In this document: piece by piece, positions 30,266-38,777 of the stretch
Numbering within the stretch: the stretch's first letter is position 1
Layout of the letters: the number at the start of each line of letters is the position of its first letter
Source of the DNA: Acinetobacter higginsii
GTDB taxonomy: Bacteria > Pseudomonadota > Gammaproteobacteria > Pseudomonadales > Moraxellaceae
Direction of reading: 5' to 3'
Length of the DNA stretch: 64,000 bases
Assembly (NCBI RefSeq): GCF_000369525.1
Contig: NZ_KB850072.1
Span: 742,760 to 806,759 of the forward strand
Position numbers and translations under genes: made by a program
The notes under the pieces: generated by a model
Databases searched by the model: none
Told to the model about the DNA's origin: nothing
Seen by the model: the letters and a program-made list of their open reading frames with translations, nothing else

Positions 30266-31000
30266 TTACGCTTTTAGGTGACCGACTGTTGCCAATTTTC
30301 TAAGCCGATCTAAATCAATGACTTCGATTTTCTTAAAACCAAGCTGAATGACGCCTTGCTTTTCAAAAAGGTTGAGCTCTTGATTTACAGTTTGTCGAGA
30401 TACCGTCAACATATTGGCCAACTGGTCTTGTGAGATTTGAATACTAAAATCCTGAATAAAGGAACGATTGCCATAGCCCTCTAAAATAAACAATAAGCGT
30501 TGTGCCAGGCGCTGGGTAATGCTTTGGGTTTGAATCGCAATTTGCTCTAAAAATACATAGCGTAGTTTTTGACTGGTCAGCAGGGCAAAGTAGTACCAGT
30601 AATACGGATTTTGCAGCAAGAAATCATTGAGTGGTTGTGCTGGTATTTGCAGCACCACGCTTTTCTTCAATGCAATCGCATCATGTGAGCGGGGTTGCTG
30701 GTCGATGAGGGAAATTTCACCAAACCACATGATCGGTTCCGCAATTGCAGCAATCGCTTCATTGCCATTGACGTCGATATAACCCAAGCTAATTGAGCCT
30801 TCCAATACGCCATAAACCCCATCAAATCGATCTTGCGCACTAAAAACGGCTGCATTTTTTTCGAAGATATGTTTCTTGCCATGTTCAATAATAAAGTTTT
30901 GAAAAGGCTCGGCTAGATGGCTAAACCATGAGTTTTGCTGCAAATGTTGAATATAAATCGAATCTAGCACAACGGGTTCCTTTGAGAAAAATAAATCCAT
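30266..31000 (-). CDS. Crp/Fnr-family transcriptional regulator
   Basis: This 244-residue regulator has an N-terminal cyclic-nucleotide-binding-like beta-roll (AVFSAQDRFDGVYGVLEGSISLGYIDVNGNEAIAA) and a C-terminal winged helix-turn-helix with recognition helix SRQTVNQEL (about residues 200-208). The Arg that Crp uses to read DNA is kept. The Cys cluster of Fnr is absent, so it is not an oxygen-sensing Fe-S protein; key cAMP contacts are not clearly kept either. A perfect dyad of Crp spacing touches its start codon, which points to self-repression. It is divergent from the Mpo1-like gene across 77 bases. Confidence 0.85.
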   Translation of the reverse strand: MDLFFSKEPVVLDSIYIQHLQQNSWFSHLAEPFQNFIIEHGKKHIFEKNAAVFSAQDRFDGVYGVLEGSISLGYIDVNGNEAIAAIAEPIMWFGEISLIDQQPRSHDAIALKKSVVLQIPAQPLNDFLLQNPYYWYYFALLTSQKLRYVFLEQIAIQTQSITQRLAQRLLFILEGYGNRSFIQDFSIQISQDQLANMLTVSRQTVNQELNLFEKQGVIQLGFKKIEVIDLDRLRKLATVGHLKA

Positions 31001-31018
31001 TTGTCAGCTACATGACAA
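31001..31018. promoter_or_regulatory. Crp-family dyad directly before the regulator gene
   Basis: TTGTCA-GCTACA-TGACAA is a perfect six-base inverted repeat with a six-base spacer, the spacing used by Crp-family proteins (Crp itself uses TGTGA-N6-TCACA). It ends one base before the start codon of the Crp/Fnr-family gene and replaces any ribosome site there. Confidence 0.6.
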
Positions 31019-31077
31019 CTTCGCTGCAATATTTCTTATAGATTAACAGCATAAACGAATGATATGAGGAATGAGAA

Positions 31078-31611
31078 ATGACAAATTTGGAACGTCTACT
31101 TAGTCAATATGCGGCTTATCACTTAGATCGAAATAATGTTGTGACCCATTTTGTGGGAATTCCCTTAATTGTTTTTTCTATTCTATGTTTAACTGCACGT
31201 GCTGGCGTAGAAATTTCGGGCTTTTCAATCACTTTGGCCATGTTGCTTATCGTTCTAAGCAGTATTTATTATATTTCACTGGATAAGTTATTCGGTATTT
31301 TGATGCTGATTTTATTTGTCTTAGCATATCCTGTGGCTGTGAAAATTGCGGCTTTACCAATGTGGAATTGGTTAGGTGCGAGTATTGGTATTTTTGTGGT
31401 GGGTTGGGTGTTTCAATTCGTGGGTCATTATTTTGAAAAGAAAAAGCCAGCCTTTGTTGATGATGTGATTGGTCTCGCCATCGGGCCTTTATTTGTTTTG
31501 GCTGAATTTGTTTTCTTACTGGGTTTCCGTAAGCCGTTGCATCAACGGATTTTAAAAGAAGCCCAAATCAAACGCGCTGAAATGGATATGAAGCCGCAGA
31601 CGGTGTCTTAA
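31078..31611 (+). CDS. Mpo1/DUF962-like membrane protein
   Basis: This 177-residue integral membrane protein has about four or five membrane segments. The family includes yeast Mpo1, an iron-dependent dioxygenase of 2-hydroxy fatty acids. Conserved His positions are present in the N-terminal YAAYHLDRNNVVTHFVGIPL and in FQFVGHYFEKKKPAF, as expected for metal ligands. The bacterial role is not established. It is divergent from the Crp/Fnr-type regulator, so that regulator may also control it. A good terminator follows. Confidence 0.8.
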   Translation: MTNLERLLSQYAAYHLDRNNVVTHFVGIPLIVFSILCLTARAGVEISGFSITLAMLLIVLSSIYYISLDKLFGILMLILFVLAYPVAVKIAALPMWNWLGASIGIFVVGWVFQFVGHYFEKKKPAFVDDVIGLAIGPLFVLAEFVFLLGFRKPLHQRILKEAQIKRAEMDMKPQTVS

Positions 31612-31627
31612 GTCGTCAGTTTGATGT

Positions 31628-31660
31628 AAAAGCCGATATCAAGATGAGTCGGCTTTTTTA
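31628..31660 (+). terminator. Terminator after the Mpo1-like gene
   Basis: AAAAGCCGA pairs with TCGGCTTTT around a 12-base loop, followed by a T run. Confidence 0.82.
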
Positions 31661-31713
31661 TTTGGATGAAAGAGCACTTATAGCGAGTGATATCAGTACG
31701 CTTTTGAAAACGG

Positions 31714-32493
31714 TTAAAGTTGAGCAATAAATTTCTGAATCGTTTCGATGACTAATTCGGGATGTTCTCGATGGGGGAAGTGACCACATTGCGGGAGGAT
31801 ATTCGTTTCAGCGTGGGTATATTCAGCCAATCGTTTGGGTTGTTCTACACTGCCATATTCATCATGCTCACCATGTACGATCAGCATTTTGGCGGAGACT
31901 GCCTGTAAATCTGATTGTAATGACCAATCTCGAAACTCAGCAGAAAGCCATGTTTCTGTCCAAGCATCTAAAACCCATTGTGCTTTTTCAGCATGATATT
32001 TTTCTAGGCGTTGCAGTTGTTCAGGTTGTTGAAAGATTTTTTTAGCCGTAGTGATACCATCCAACGTTTTCTGTTCAATATAGGCTTGTGCTGCAAGCGT
32101 GATGACTGCTGTACATCGTGAAGGATATTGTGCTGCAAAGCTGACCGCCATACCTCCACCGACGCTATGACCAAGCGCAATCACTTGTGGTATTTCAAGT
32201 TGATTTAAAAGTTCAATAATCACTTGGGCTTCTTGTTGAATAAAATGATGAGATAGCTTAGAGAGAATAGGATCTGATTTGCCAAAGCCCAAACGATCAT
32301 AGGCAATCACAGTTCGCTGAGTTGCGATCGCAAGTTGTTCTGGGAAATCCCGCCAGAGTTGCACACTACCAAGTGAATCATGCAGCAATAGGATTGGAAT
32401 TTTATTATCTGTGTGTTGTGGCTGCCATATTTTTAGAAAGACATGTGCATGCTTTATCGCAAGTATTTGTTCTGTGATATGTAAAAGTGACAT
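31714..32493 (-). CDS. Alpha/beta-fold hydrolase
   Basis: This 259-residue cytoplasmic alpha/beta-hydrolase has the oxyanion LLLHDSLGS motif, the nucleophile elbow ALGHSVGGGMA (Ser about residue 109), an acid in VHGEHDEYG and the catalytic His in QCGHFPHREHPE. It resembles small esterases and haloperoxidase-like hydrolases; the substrate is not readable. It is divergent from a GlxA-type regulator over about 100 bases, which may control it. Confidence 0.82.
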   Translation of the reverse strand: MSLLHITEQILAIKHAHVFLKIWQPQHTDNKIPILLLHDSLGSVQLWRDFPEQLAIATQRTVIAYDRLGFGKSDPILSKLSHHFIQQEAQVIIELLNQLEIPQVIALGHSVGGGMAVSFAAQYPSRCTAVITLAAQAYIEQKTLDGITTAKKIFQQPEQLQRLEKYHAEKAQWVLDAWTETWLSAEFRDWSLQSDLQAVSAKMLIVHGEHDEYGSVEQPKRLAEYTHAETNILPQCGHFPHREHPELVIETIQKFIAQL

Positions 32494-32594
32494 TGAAGCG
32501 AGGCCAAGTGTATAAATTGATCAAAGAATAATAAAAACTATCGATCTGATATAGCTATAATCGTGAATAAGGATAGTCTGATCGTGCCATTAAA

Positions 32595-33542
32595 ATGAAA
32601 AAAATCGCCATTATTGTCTATGATGGATGCTGGGCCATGAGTATGATGATGCTGAAAGATTTCTTTCATGTCATTAATTTACTATCAATCCGGCAAAGTC
32701 AAGCCGAAAGCTATCAAGTTGAGATACTGAGTCTAGATGGTTTAGCCAAAACAAGTGCCAGTGGTCCAAGTATCGAAGTCGATGACAAAGTTAGAATGGA
32801 GTCAACTTATGATTTAGTCATTCTTCCCAGTTTTGAAGGGAATCGGCTTATTCAGATCCAAGAAGAAAATAATGACTTGGTCGACTGGCTTACAAGTCAA
32901 ATACAGCAACAAACACCAATTCTCGCGCTCACAACAGCTGCTTATTTTTTGGCGGCTACTCAACAATTGCAGCATGTCCTGCTTGCGACCCATTGGGCGT
33001 TTCTGCGAGAACTAAAACGGTTGTTTCCTCAAAGCTCCTTTACTGCCAATCGAAATTATTTGCAAAGTGAGCAGATTTATACGACAGGTACATTGCTTGG
33101 AACGTTTGATGCTTTGCTGGGTATTGTGGCACAACAGAAAGGGGATTATTTTGCACAACTCTGTGCCAGTCATTTGTTAATGCACGCTCCACAAGAACTC
33201 AATCCTGTACTGCCAAATTTTCGAAATCATTGTGATGAAGCCGTGTTGCAGGTGCAAGATTGGCTTGATATCAACTTTCCTCAGGAAAATCGTATTGCTG
33301 ATTTGGCCAAGCAATTTAATTTTAGTGAGCGAAATTTAAAACGGCGGTTTCAATTAGCGACACAGATTTCACCCAATCAATATTTACAGCAGGTGAGAGT
33401 AGATAAGGCCAAGAAACTATTATTAACCACGGAGATGAATGTACAGCAGATCGCCTATGCGGTGGGCTATGAAAATGTCAGTTTCTTTATCCGCGTATTT
33501 AACAGAATAGCTGGCGTCACACCACGTCAGTGGCTTAAATAA
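32595..33542 (+). CDS. GlxA-family AraC-type transcriptional regulator
   Basis: This 315-residue regulator has an N-terminal DJ-1/PfpI-like amidase fold (KKIAIIVYDGCWAMSMMMLKDFFHV, YDLVILPSFEGNRL) and a C-terminal AraC double helix-turn-helix (IADLAKQFNFSERNLKRRFQLATQISPNQYL and QIAYAVGYENVSFFIRVFNRIAGVTPRQW). In the PfpI part the Cys nucleophile position reads ALTTAAYFLA, so an active-site Cys is absent and it is probably sensory only. It is divergent from the hydrolase gene. Confidence 0.88.
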   Translation: MKKIAIIVYDGCWAMSMMMLKDFFHVINLLSIRQSQAESYQVEILSLDGLAKTSASGPSIEVDDKVRMESTYDLVILPSFEGNRLIQIQEENNDLVDWLTSQIQQQTPILALTTAAYFLAATQQLQHVLLATHWAFLRELKRLFPQSSFTANRNYLQSEQIYTTGTLLGTFDALLGIVAQQKGDYFAQLCASHLLMHAPQELNPVLPNFRNHCDEAVLQVQDWLDINFPQENRIADLAKQFNFSERNLKRRFQLATQISPNQYLQQVRVDKAKKLLLTTEMNVQQIAYAVGYENVSFFIRVFNRIAGVTPRQWLK

Positions 33543-33575
33543 AAAAACCGCCAATAAGGTCATTACTGGCGGTTT
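33541..33575 (-). terminator. Terminator after ychF
   Basis: AAACCGCCA pairs with TGGCGGTTT. On the minus strand the stem is followed by seven T, so it ends the leftward ychF transcript. Confidence 0.8.
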
Positions 33576-33593
33576 GGAAATCAAAAAACTGAT

Positions 33594-34685
33594 TTATACG
33601 TTAAAGCGGAAGTGTAATACATCACCGTCTTGAACAACATAGGTTTTACCTTCTAAACGCCATTTTCCTGCTTCTTTGGCGCCGTTTTCACCGTTATATT
33701 GGATGAAATCATCATAAGCCACACATTCAGCACGGATAAAGCCTTTTTCAAAGTCAGTGTGAATCACACCCGCTGCTTGTGGCGCAGTCGCACCGACTTT
33801 AACCGTCCAAGCACGAACTTCTTGTACGCCAGCAGTGAAGTAAGTTTGTAAGCCAAGTAAGCTATAACCTGCACGAATGACGACGTTTAAGCCTGGTTCT
33901 TCCATGCCCATCGCTTCCAAGAATTCAGCGCGATCTTCATCTTCTAATAATGAAATTTCAGCTTCGATCTGGTTGCAAAGGGGTACCACAATGGCATTCT
34001 CTTCAGCAGCAAGTTTTTTTACTGCTTCAAGGTGCGGGTTGTTTTCAAAACCGTCTTCTGCCACGTTGGCAATATACATAGTTGGTTTAAGTGTCATTAA
34101 ACCGAAACCGCGAACTGCTTTACGTTCGTCATCAGAAAGGTCAGCTGCACGCGCTGGTTTACCTTCATCAAGTAAAGGTTGGATTTTTTCTAAAACCGCT
34201 TTAGTTGCAAGCGCTTCTTTATCGCCACCTTTTGCCGCTTTAGTTAAACGTAACAAGGCTTTTGCAACGGTATCAAGGTCAGCAAGTGCAAGTTCAGTGT
34301 TGATGGTTGCGATGTCATCTAATGGGTCAATTTTACCATTTACGTGAATCACGTTTTCATCTTCAAAACAACGAACCACGTGTGCAATTGCATCTGTTTC
34401 ACGGATATTGGCAAGGAATTGGTTACCCAAGCCTTCACCTTTTGATGCACCAGCAACCAAACCTGCGATATCAACAAATTCCATCGTGGTCGGAATAACA
34501 CGTTGCGGTTTAACAATCGCTGTAAGTTTGTCTAGGCGTGGATCTGGAACAGGGACAATACCTGTATTCGGCTCAATGGTACAGAACGGAAAGTTTTCAG
34601 CTGCAATCGCTGCCTTTGTTAATGCATTGAACAATGTAGACTTACCTACGTTTGGCAGACCAACAATACCGCAATTAAAACCCAT
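33594..34685 (-). CDS. ychF: Redox-regulated ATPase YchF (Obg-family)
   Basis: YchF is a ribosome-associated P-loop ATPase of the Obg family (OLA1-like). The start is the ATG giving [19 protein letters not shown], which matches the E. coli N-terminus; an in-frame codon 12 bases upstream is less likely. The 363-residue protein has the P-loop GLPNVGKST, the G2/G3 motifs ([24 protein letters not shown]), the altered G4 motif NVAE-type of an ATP-preferring member (IANVAEDG), a coiled coil (about 130-200) and the C-terminal TGS-like domain. It is usually next to pth in gamma-proteobacteria; pth is not here. Confidence 0.96.
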   Translation of the reverse strand: MGFNCGIVGLPNVGKSTLFNALTKAAIAAENFPFCTIEPNTGIVPVPDPRLDKLTAIVKPQRVIPTTMEFVDIAGLVAGASKGEGLGNQFLANIRETDAIAHVVRCFEDENVIHVNGKIDPLDDIATINTELALADLDTVAKALLRLTKAAKGGDKEALATKAVLEKIQPLLDEGKPARAADLSDDERKAVRGFGLMTLKPTMYIANVAEDGFENNPHLEAVKKLAAEENAIVVPLCNQIEAEISLLEDEDRAEFLEAMGMEEPGLNVVIRAGYSLLGLQTYFTAGVQEVRAWTVKVGATAPQAAGVIHTDFEKGFIRAECVAYDDFIQYNGENGAKEAGKWRLEGKTYVVQDGDVLHFRFNV

Positions 34686-34737
34686 GAAACCACTCACAAA
34701 TGTGTTATTTAAAAATTGCTGCTGATTTTACATGAAA

Positions 34738-34761
34738 GCCATGACAAAGTCAGGTCATGGC
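34738..34761 (-). terminator. Hairpin after the MetI gene, possible terminator
   Basis: GCCATGAC pairs with GTCATGGC around an eight-base loop between metI and ychF. On the minus strand only three T follow, so it is a weak candidate end of the sulfur operon. Confidence 0.4.
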
Positions 34762-34784
34762 GAGTGTGGATTTTTATTTCGAGC

Positions 34785-35444
34785 TTAAACTTTGCGTTTA
34801 TCCAGCTGTTTGGCAATATTATCGCCTGTGGTTTGTACCAACATGACCAAAACAATCAGGACTAAAATCACCGCAAGCATGACTTGCATATCAAAACGTT
34901 GATAGCCGTAGCGATAGGCGATATCGCCCAAACCGCCTGCACCAATGGCACCTGCAATGGCAGAAGAACTGATCATGGTCACAATAGTCACAGTAAAACC
35001 TGCAACAATCCCCGGTAAAGCTTCAGGAAGCAATACATGCCAAAGAATCTGCTTGCGGTTACAGCCCATCGCTTGTGCTGCCTCAATCAACCCTTGATCG
35101 ACTTCACGTAGACTGACCTCTGCAATACGTGCGAAGAAAGGAATCGCGGCGATGGTCAACGGCACAATTGCAGCCAAGACCCCATAGCTGGTTCCGACAA
35201 TCCAGCGGGTAAATGGAATCAAAGCCACCATTAAAATCAGGAAGGGTACAGAACGGGTAATATTAATTACCCAGCCTAATGACTGATTGATTTTTTTGGA
35301 AGGATAAATCCCAAAATCAGCAGTACTCACCAAAATTAAAGCAATTGGCAGACCAATCAAAAAGGCGAGAATCGCTGAAACACCGACCATGATTAAAGTA
35401 TCGGTAGTGCCTGTCAGTAATAGATCAATGAGTTGATTGTACAT
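34785..35444 (-). CDS. metI: Methionine-type ABC transporter permease
   Basis: This 219-residue inner-membrane permease has five or so membrane segments and the MetI signature in the EAA loop region (EAAQAMGCNRKQILWHVLLPEALPGI) that contacts the ATPase MetN. Its start overlaps the end of metN by 20 bases, so it is coupled to it. It is the last gene of the leftward sulfur unit. MetI normally serves methionine uptake; the operon context suggests another sulfur compound could be the substrate here. Confidence 0.9.
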   Translation of the reverse strand: MYNQLIDLLLTGTTDTLIMVGVSAILAFLIGLPIALILVSTADFGIYPSKKINQSLGWVINITRSVPFLILMVALIPFTRWIVGTSYGVLAAIVPLTIAAIPFFARIAEVSLREVDQGLIEAAQAMGCNRKQILWHVLLPEALPGIVAGFTVTIVTMISSSAIAGAIGAGGLGDIAYRYGYQRFDMQVMLAVILVLIVLVMLVQTTGDNIAKQLDKRKV

Positions 35445-36498
35445 AACCGATCACCTCAAGTTGTGTTATTGCAGGATGTTTTTCAGATTGTGAGTGGTTG
35501 AGATCAAACTCGAGATTGCGAATCCCAATGATTAATGAGCCGATGGTACGCTGCTGAATGCTATCAATTTGACTGTAATACACCTGAACGGGGCTATTAA
35601 AGCCATCCAATAGTTCATATAAATCAGGCACCGATTTCGATTCACTGACATATTTCAATTTTAAAATCTGATGCGTACTCCGAGGAAGAATGGTTTGGCT
35701 CAGTTCAAAGGGTAAATTCACCTGTTCAAAATTGAGTAATTCCTGCGTGATCTGTTGTTGCGGATTGGAAAATACTGACCAGACTTGTCCAGCTTCAACG
35801 ATTTCACCCTGATCAATCACGACCACTTGATCGCAAATTTCTTGGATGACCTGCATTTCATGGGTGATCAAGACAATGGTTAAACCAAGGTCTTGATTGA
35901 TCTGTTTTAATAAGGACAGAATATTGGCGGTACTTTCAGGGTCCAGTGCTGAGGTGGCTTCATCACAGAGTAGGATTTCAGGCTGAGAAACCAAGGCCCG
36001 TGCAATACCGACACGTTGTTTTTGTCCACCAGACAGTTGAGCAGGGTAATCATTTCGCTTTGCCTCTAATCCCACCAGCGTCAGTACCTCACTGACCCGC
36101 TGTTCGATCTCAGCCTTGTCATAACCCGCAATACGTAGCGGTAAAGCCACGTTTTCCCACACCGTTTTCGCTGACATTAAATTAAAATGCTGAAAAATCA
36201 TGCCAATTTTCTGCCGAGTTTTGATCAACTCGGCATGGCTGAGTTCAGCAATATTTTGTTGGTGAATCAAAATACTGCCTGTATCAATCGACTCCAATCC
36301 ATTGAGGGTACGCAGTAGGGAGGATTTACCAGCGCCACTTTTTCCGATAATCCCAACAATCTGTGCTTTGGGAATATCAATATTAATGTCTTTTAAAGCA
36401 TGTAAGCGTTGGCCCTGTACATCATAAAACTTATTTAAACCACGTATTTTCAGATGCGGGACTGAAAAATCGACCTGTGAACCAAAACTCACCATCAT
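35425..36498 (-). CDS. metN: Methionine-type ABC transporter ATP-binding protein
   Basis: This 357-residue ATPase powers the MetNI importer. The start is ATG 36498 or the adjacent ATG 36495, both right after AAGGAG; an earlier in-frame codon at 36528 would overlap metQ and lacks a ribosome site. Walker A is GKSGAGKSSLL, signature LSGGQKQRVGIARAL, Walker B ILLCDEATSAL, H-loop TIVLITHEM. The C-terminal ~95 residues form the NIL domain that inhibits transport when methionine is bound in MetN proteins. It lies between metQ (8-base gap) and metI (20-base overlap). Confidence 0.92.
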   Translation of the reverse strand: MMVSFGSQVDFSVPHLKIRGLNKFYDVQGQRLHALKDINIDIPKAQIVGIIGKSGAGKSSLLRTLNGLESIDTGSILIHQQNIAELSHAELIKTRQKIGMIFQHFNLMSAKTVWENVALPLRIAGYDKAEIEQRVSEVLTLVGLEAKRNDYPAQLSGGQKQRVGIARALVSQPEILLCDEATSALDPESTANILSLLKQINQDLGLTIVLITHEMQVIQEICDQVVVIDQGEIVEAGQVWSVFSNPQQQITQELLNFEQVNLPFELSQTILPRSTHQILKLKYVSESKSVPDLYELLDGFNSPVQVYYSQIDSIQQRTIGSLIIGIRNLEFDLNHSQSEKHPAITQLEVIGYVQSTH

Positions 36499-36506
36499 CG
36501 TTCTCC

Positions 36507-37337
36507 TTATTTCCAACCTGGGAACCACAGTGTCTTGCCAAAATCGCTATCCAAGGCCGCTTTAACTTTGGGTGAGTTTTGATAAATCTCGACAAATTTC
36601 TGTAGCTTGTTGTCTTTGTCCTGATAGTCATCACGCACCACAAATAAAATCGCATAACGTTTATTGGTGTTGTCATCAAACAATAAGGCACTTTCAGGAT
36701 CAGCCGTTTTGGCTAAACGTAAGTAATGTGGATAGCCAAAAGCGAGATCAACATCATCAATGGCACGTGCAGTTTGTGGGCCTTCAACTTCGGTAAATTT
36801 CAGGTTCTTCGGATTCGCTGTAATGTCTTTCAGTGCTGAAAGATGATTATTGCTATCTTTCAGCTCAATCAACTTGGCTTGTTGTAACAGTAATAGCGCA
36901 CGGCCTTGATTGACAGGATCATTCGGAATCGCAACAGTGGCACCATTCGGGAGTTCATCAAAACTTTTATATTTTTTTGAATACAGTCCAACATGCGAAG
37001 CCGCACCCGCAGCAAATGACTTTAATTTAAAGCCAGTTTCTTTAATGGCATTATCCAAAAAAGGTTGATGCTGGAAAAAGTTCGCATCAATATCACCATG
37101 ATTCAACGTGATGTTTGGGGTATTCCAATCGGAAAACTCGACCAATTTGACATTCAAACCTTGCTGTTTGGCTTCATCCGCTGCAACTTGCAATGGATGG
37201 GCAAAAGAAGGACTGATCCCAATCACCAGTTCACTGCTATGGTTCTGTCTTTGTTTATTCCAAATTAATAAGGCAATAATCGCAACAACGACGACAAGGC
37301 CAATACCAAGCCATTTTTTAGAGGCTGTTTGAGCCAT
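36507..37337 (-). CDS. metQ: MetQ-family substrate-binding protein
   Basis: This 276-residue solute-binding protein captures the substrate for MetNI. The start is the ATG giving MAQTASKKW, six bases after GGAG; an in-frame codon 12 bases upstream is unlikely. The N-terminus is one hydrophobic segment (about residues 10-27) with no lipobox Cys, so it is anchored by a membrane helix rather than by lipid as in E. coli MetQ. The mature part shows family motifs (VEFSDWNTPN, DANFFQHQPFLD, AIPNDPVNQGRALLLLQ). It follows a flavin monooxygenase gene by 27 bases. Confidence 0.88.
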   Translation of the reverse strand: MAQTASKKWLGIGLVVVVAIIALLIWNKQRQNHSSELVIGISPSFAHPLQVAADEAKQQGLNVKLVEFSDWNTPNITLNHGDIDANFFQHQPFLDNAIKETGFKLKSFAAGAASHVGLYSKKYKSFDELPNGATVAIPNDPVNQGRALLLLQQAKLIELKDSNNHLSALKDITANPKNLKFTEVEGPQTARAIDDVDLAFGYPHYLRLAKTADPESALLFDDNTNKRYAILFVVRDDYQDKDNKLQKFVEIYQNSPKVKAALDSDFGKTLWFPGWK

Positions 37338-37364
37338 ATATTTCTCCAATTCTTTTCTTAAATG

Positions 37365-38777
37365 TTAAGCACTAATTTCTTCAATTATTTTTAGGTCATC
37401 TGCGTTGTTATGCGGTTTACATCGGAACTGATCAGCAGGATGGCTTGTGGACAAATGATCGCCTTGGGCAAATAGTTTGTTTCGCAGTGAACCCGTTGCA
37501 TATTCAGTTTTATAACGTCCACGTTGCTGTAATTCAGGAATCACTAGGCGAATGAAATCATGGTGTGATTCAGGTGCAACCGTACGCGTCAGGTTAAAAC
37601 CATCAATGCCCGTTTGATCGAGTAGTTCAATCAGGTATTCCGCAACTTCAGTACCGCTACCGACAATCAGGGGATAACGTCCACCCAGCACATGCTGTGT
37701 TTTTAAGTCATTCTTGCTGATGCGCTGTTCTTTAAATTTCTCATTGACGGAAGCAATGCTATTGCTCTTTTGATAAGGAATCGCTTCATCATCTGCAAAC
37801 TTGGCAAGATCAATACCGACTGAACTGGCATAATGTGCTAAACCTGCTTCAGGGCTGGCATATTGACGATATTCAGCCAGTTTTTGCTGGGCGAGTTCAT
37901 GTGTTTCCGCGACGACAACGGTAATGCCGACAAAGATTTTAATCGCATCTTCATCTCGACCTTGTTGCTGTGCTTGTAGTCGTATTTTATTAACTTGCTG
38001 ACGAATCTTTTCAGGTTGATCGCCGCCAATAAAAATACATTCGGCATGACGCGTGGCAAACTGTAGTCCCTTCGGTGAAGCACCTGCTTGGAAGAGTGTT
38101 GGCGTACGTTGAACCGAAGGCGCTACCTGAAACACACCTTGGCTTTGGTAATATTGCCCTTGATGATTGATCGAGTGGACCTTGTTCGGATCAGTAAAAA
38201 CGCGCTGTTGTTTATCTTTCTTTAAGGCATCATTTTCCCACGAACCTTCCCAATATTTATAGCAAAGCTGTAAAAACTCCTCGGCCTGATCGTAACGCGC
38301 ATCATGATCTTTTAAACCTTTTTGCCCAATCAAACGTTCGGCACTATCCAGATAGCCTGTGACAATATTCCAGCCCAAACGACCTTGAGTTAAATGATCA
38401 AGACTGGCAAATCGCCGTGCAAATTGGTAGGGCTGTTCATAGCTGAGATTGACGGTAACACCAAAGCTTAAATTCTGCGTGACCAAGGCCATAGCTGAAA
38501 TCAGGGTGGAAGGATCATGACTTGGTAACTGAATCGATTCTTGCAGGGTGAGATCGATGCCATTCTGATAGACATCATAAACACCTGTAATATCAGCAAG
38601 GAATAAGCCATCAAACAAACCCTGTTCCAGAGTCTGTGCCAATTCGGTCCAATAACTCAGCTCATTAAAGCGATGTGATTGGTCACGCGGATGCGTCCAT
38701 AAGCCATGATTGATATGACCGACACTGTTCATATCAAAGGCATTTAACAAGATTTTTTTAGCAGTCGTTTGACTCAT
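37365..38777 (-). CDS. FMNH2-dependent monooxygenase, NtaA/SnaA/DszA family
   Basis: This 470-residue flavin monooxygenase belongs to the bacterial luciferase-like superfamily, in the subgroup of nitrilotriacetate monooxygenase and dibenzothiophene-sulfone monooxygenase (DszA). Visible are LNAFDMNSVGHINHGLWTHP at the N-terminus, FLADITGVYDVY, GRLGWNIVTGYLDSAERLIG, and FQAGASPKGLQFATRHAECIFIGG. It uses reduced FMN from a partner reductase, which is not in this cluster. Context with SfnB-like proteins and a MetQNI importer suggests use of an organosulfur compound as a sulfur source. Its start overlaps the preceding gene by one base (TAATG). Confidence 0.88.
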   Translation of the reverse strand: MSQTTAKKILLNAFDMNSVGHINHGLWTHPRDQSHRFNELSYWTELAQTLEQGLFDGLFLADITGVYDVYQNGIDLTLQESIQLPSHDPSTLISAMALVTQNLSFGVTVNLSYEQPYQFARRFASLDHLTQGRLGWNIVTGYLDSAERLIGQKGLKDHDARYDQAEEFLQLCYKYWEGSWENDALKKDKQQRVFTDPNKVHSINHQGQYYQSQGVFQVAPSVQRTPTLFQAGASPKGLQFATRHAECIFIGGDQPEKIRQQVNKIRLQAQQQGRDEDAIKIFVGITVVVAETHELAQQKLAEYRQYASPEAGLAHYASSVGIDLAKFADDEAIPYQKSNSIASVNEKFKEQRISKNDLKTQHVLGGRYPLIVGSGTEVAEYLIELLDQTGIDGFNLTRTVAPESHHDFIRLVIPELQQRGRYKTEYATGSLRNKLFAQGDHLSTSHPADQFRCKPHNNADDLKIIEEISA

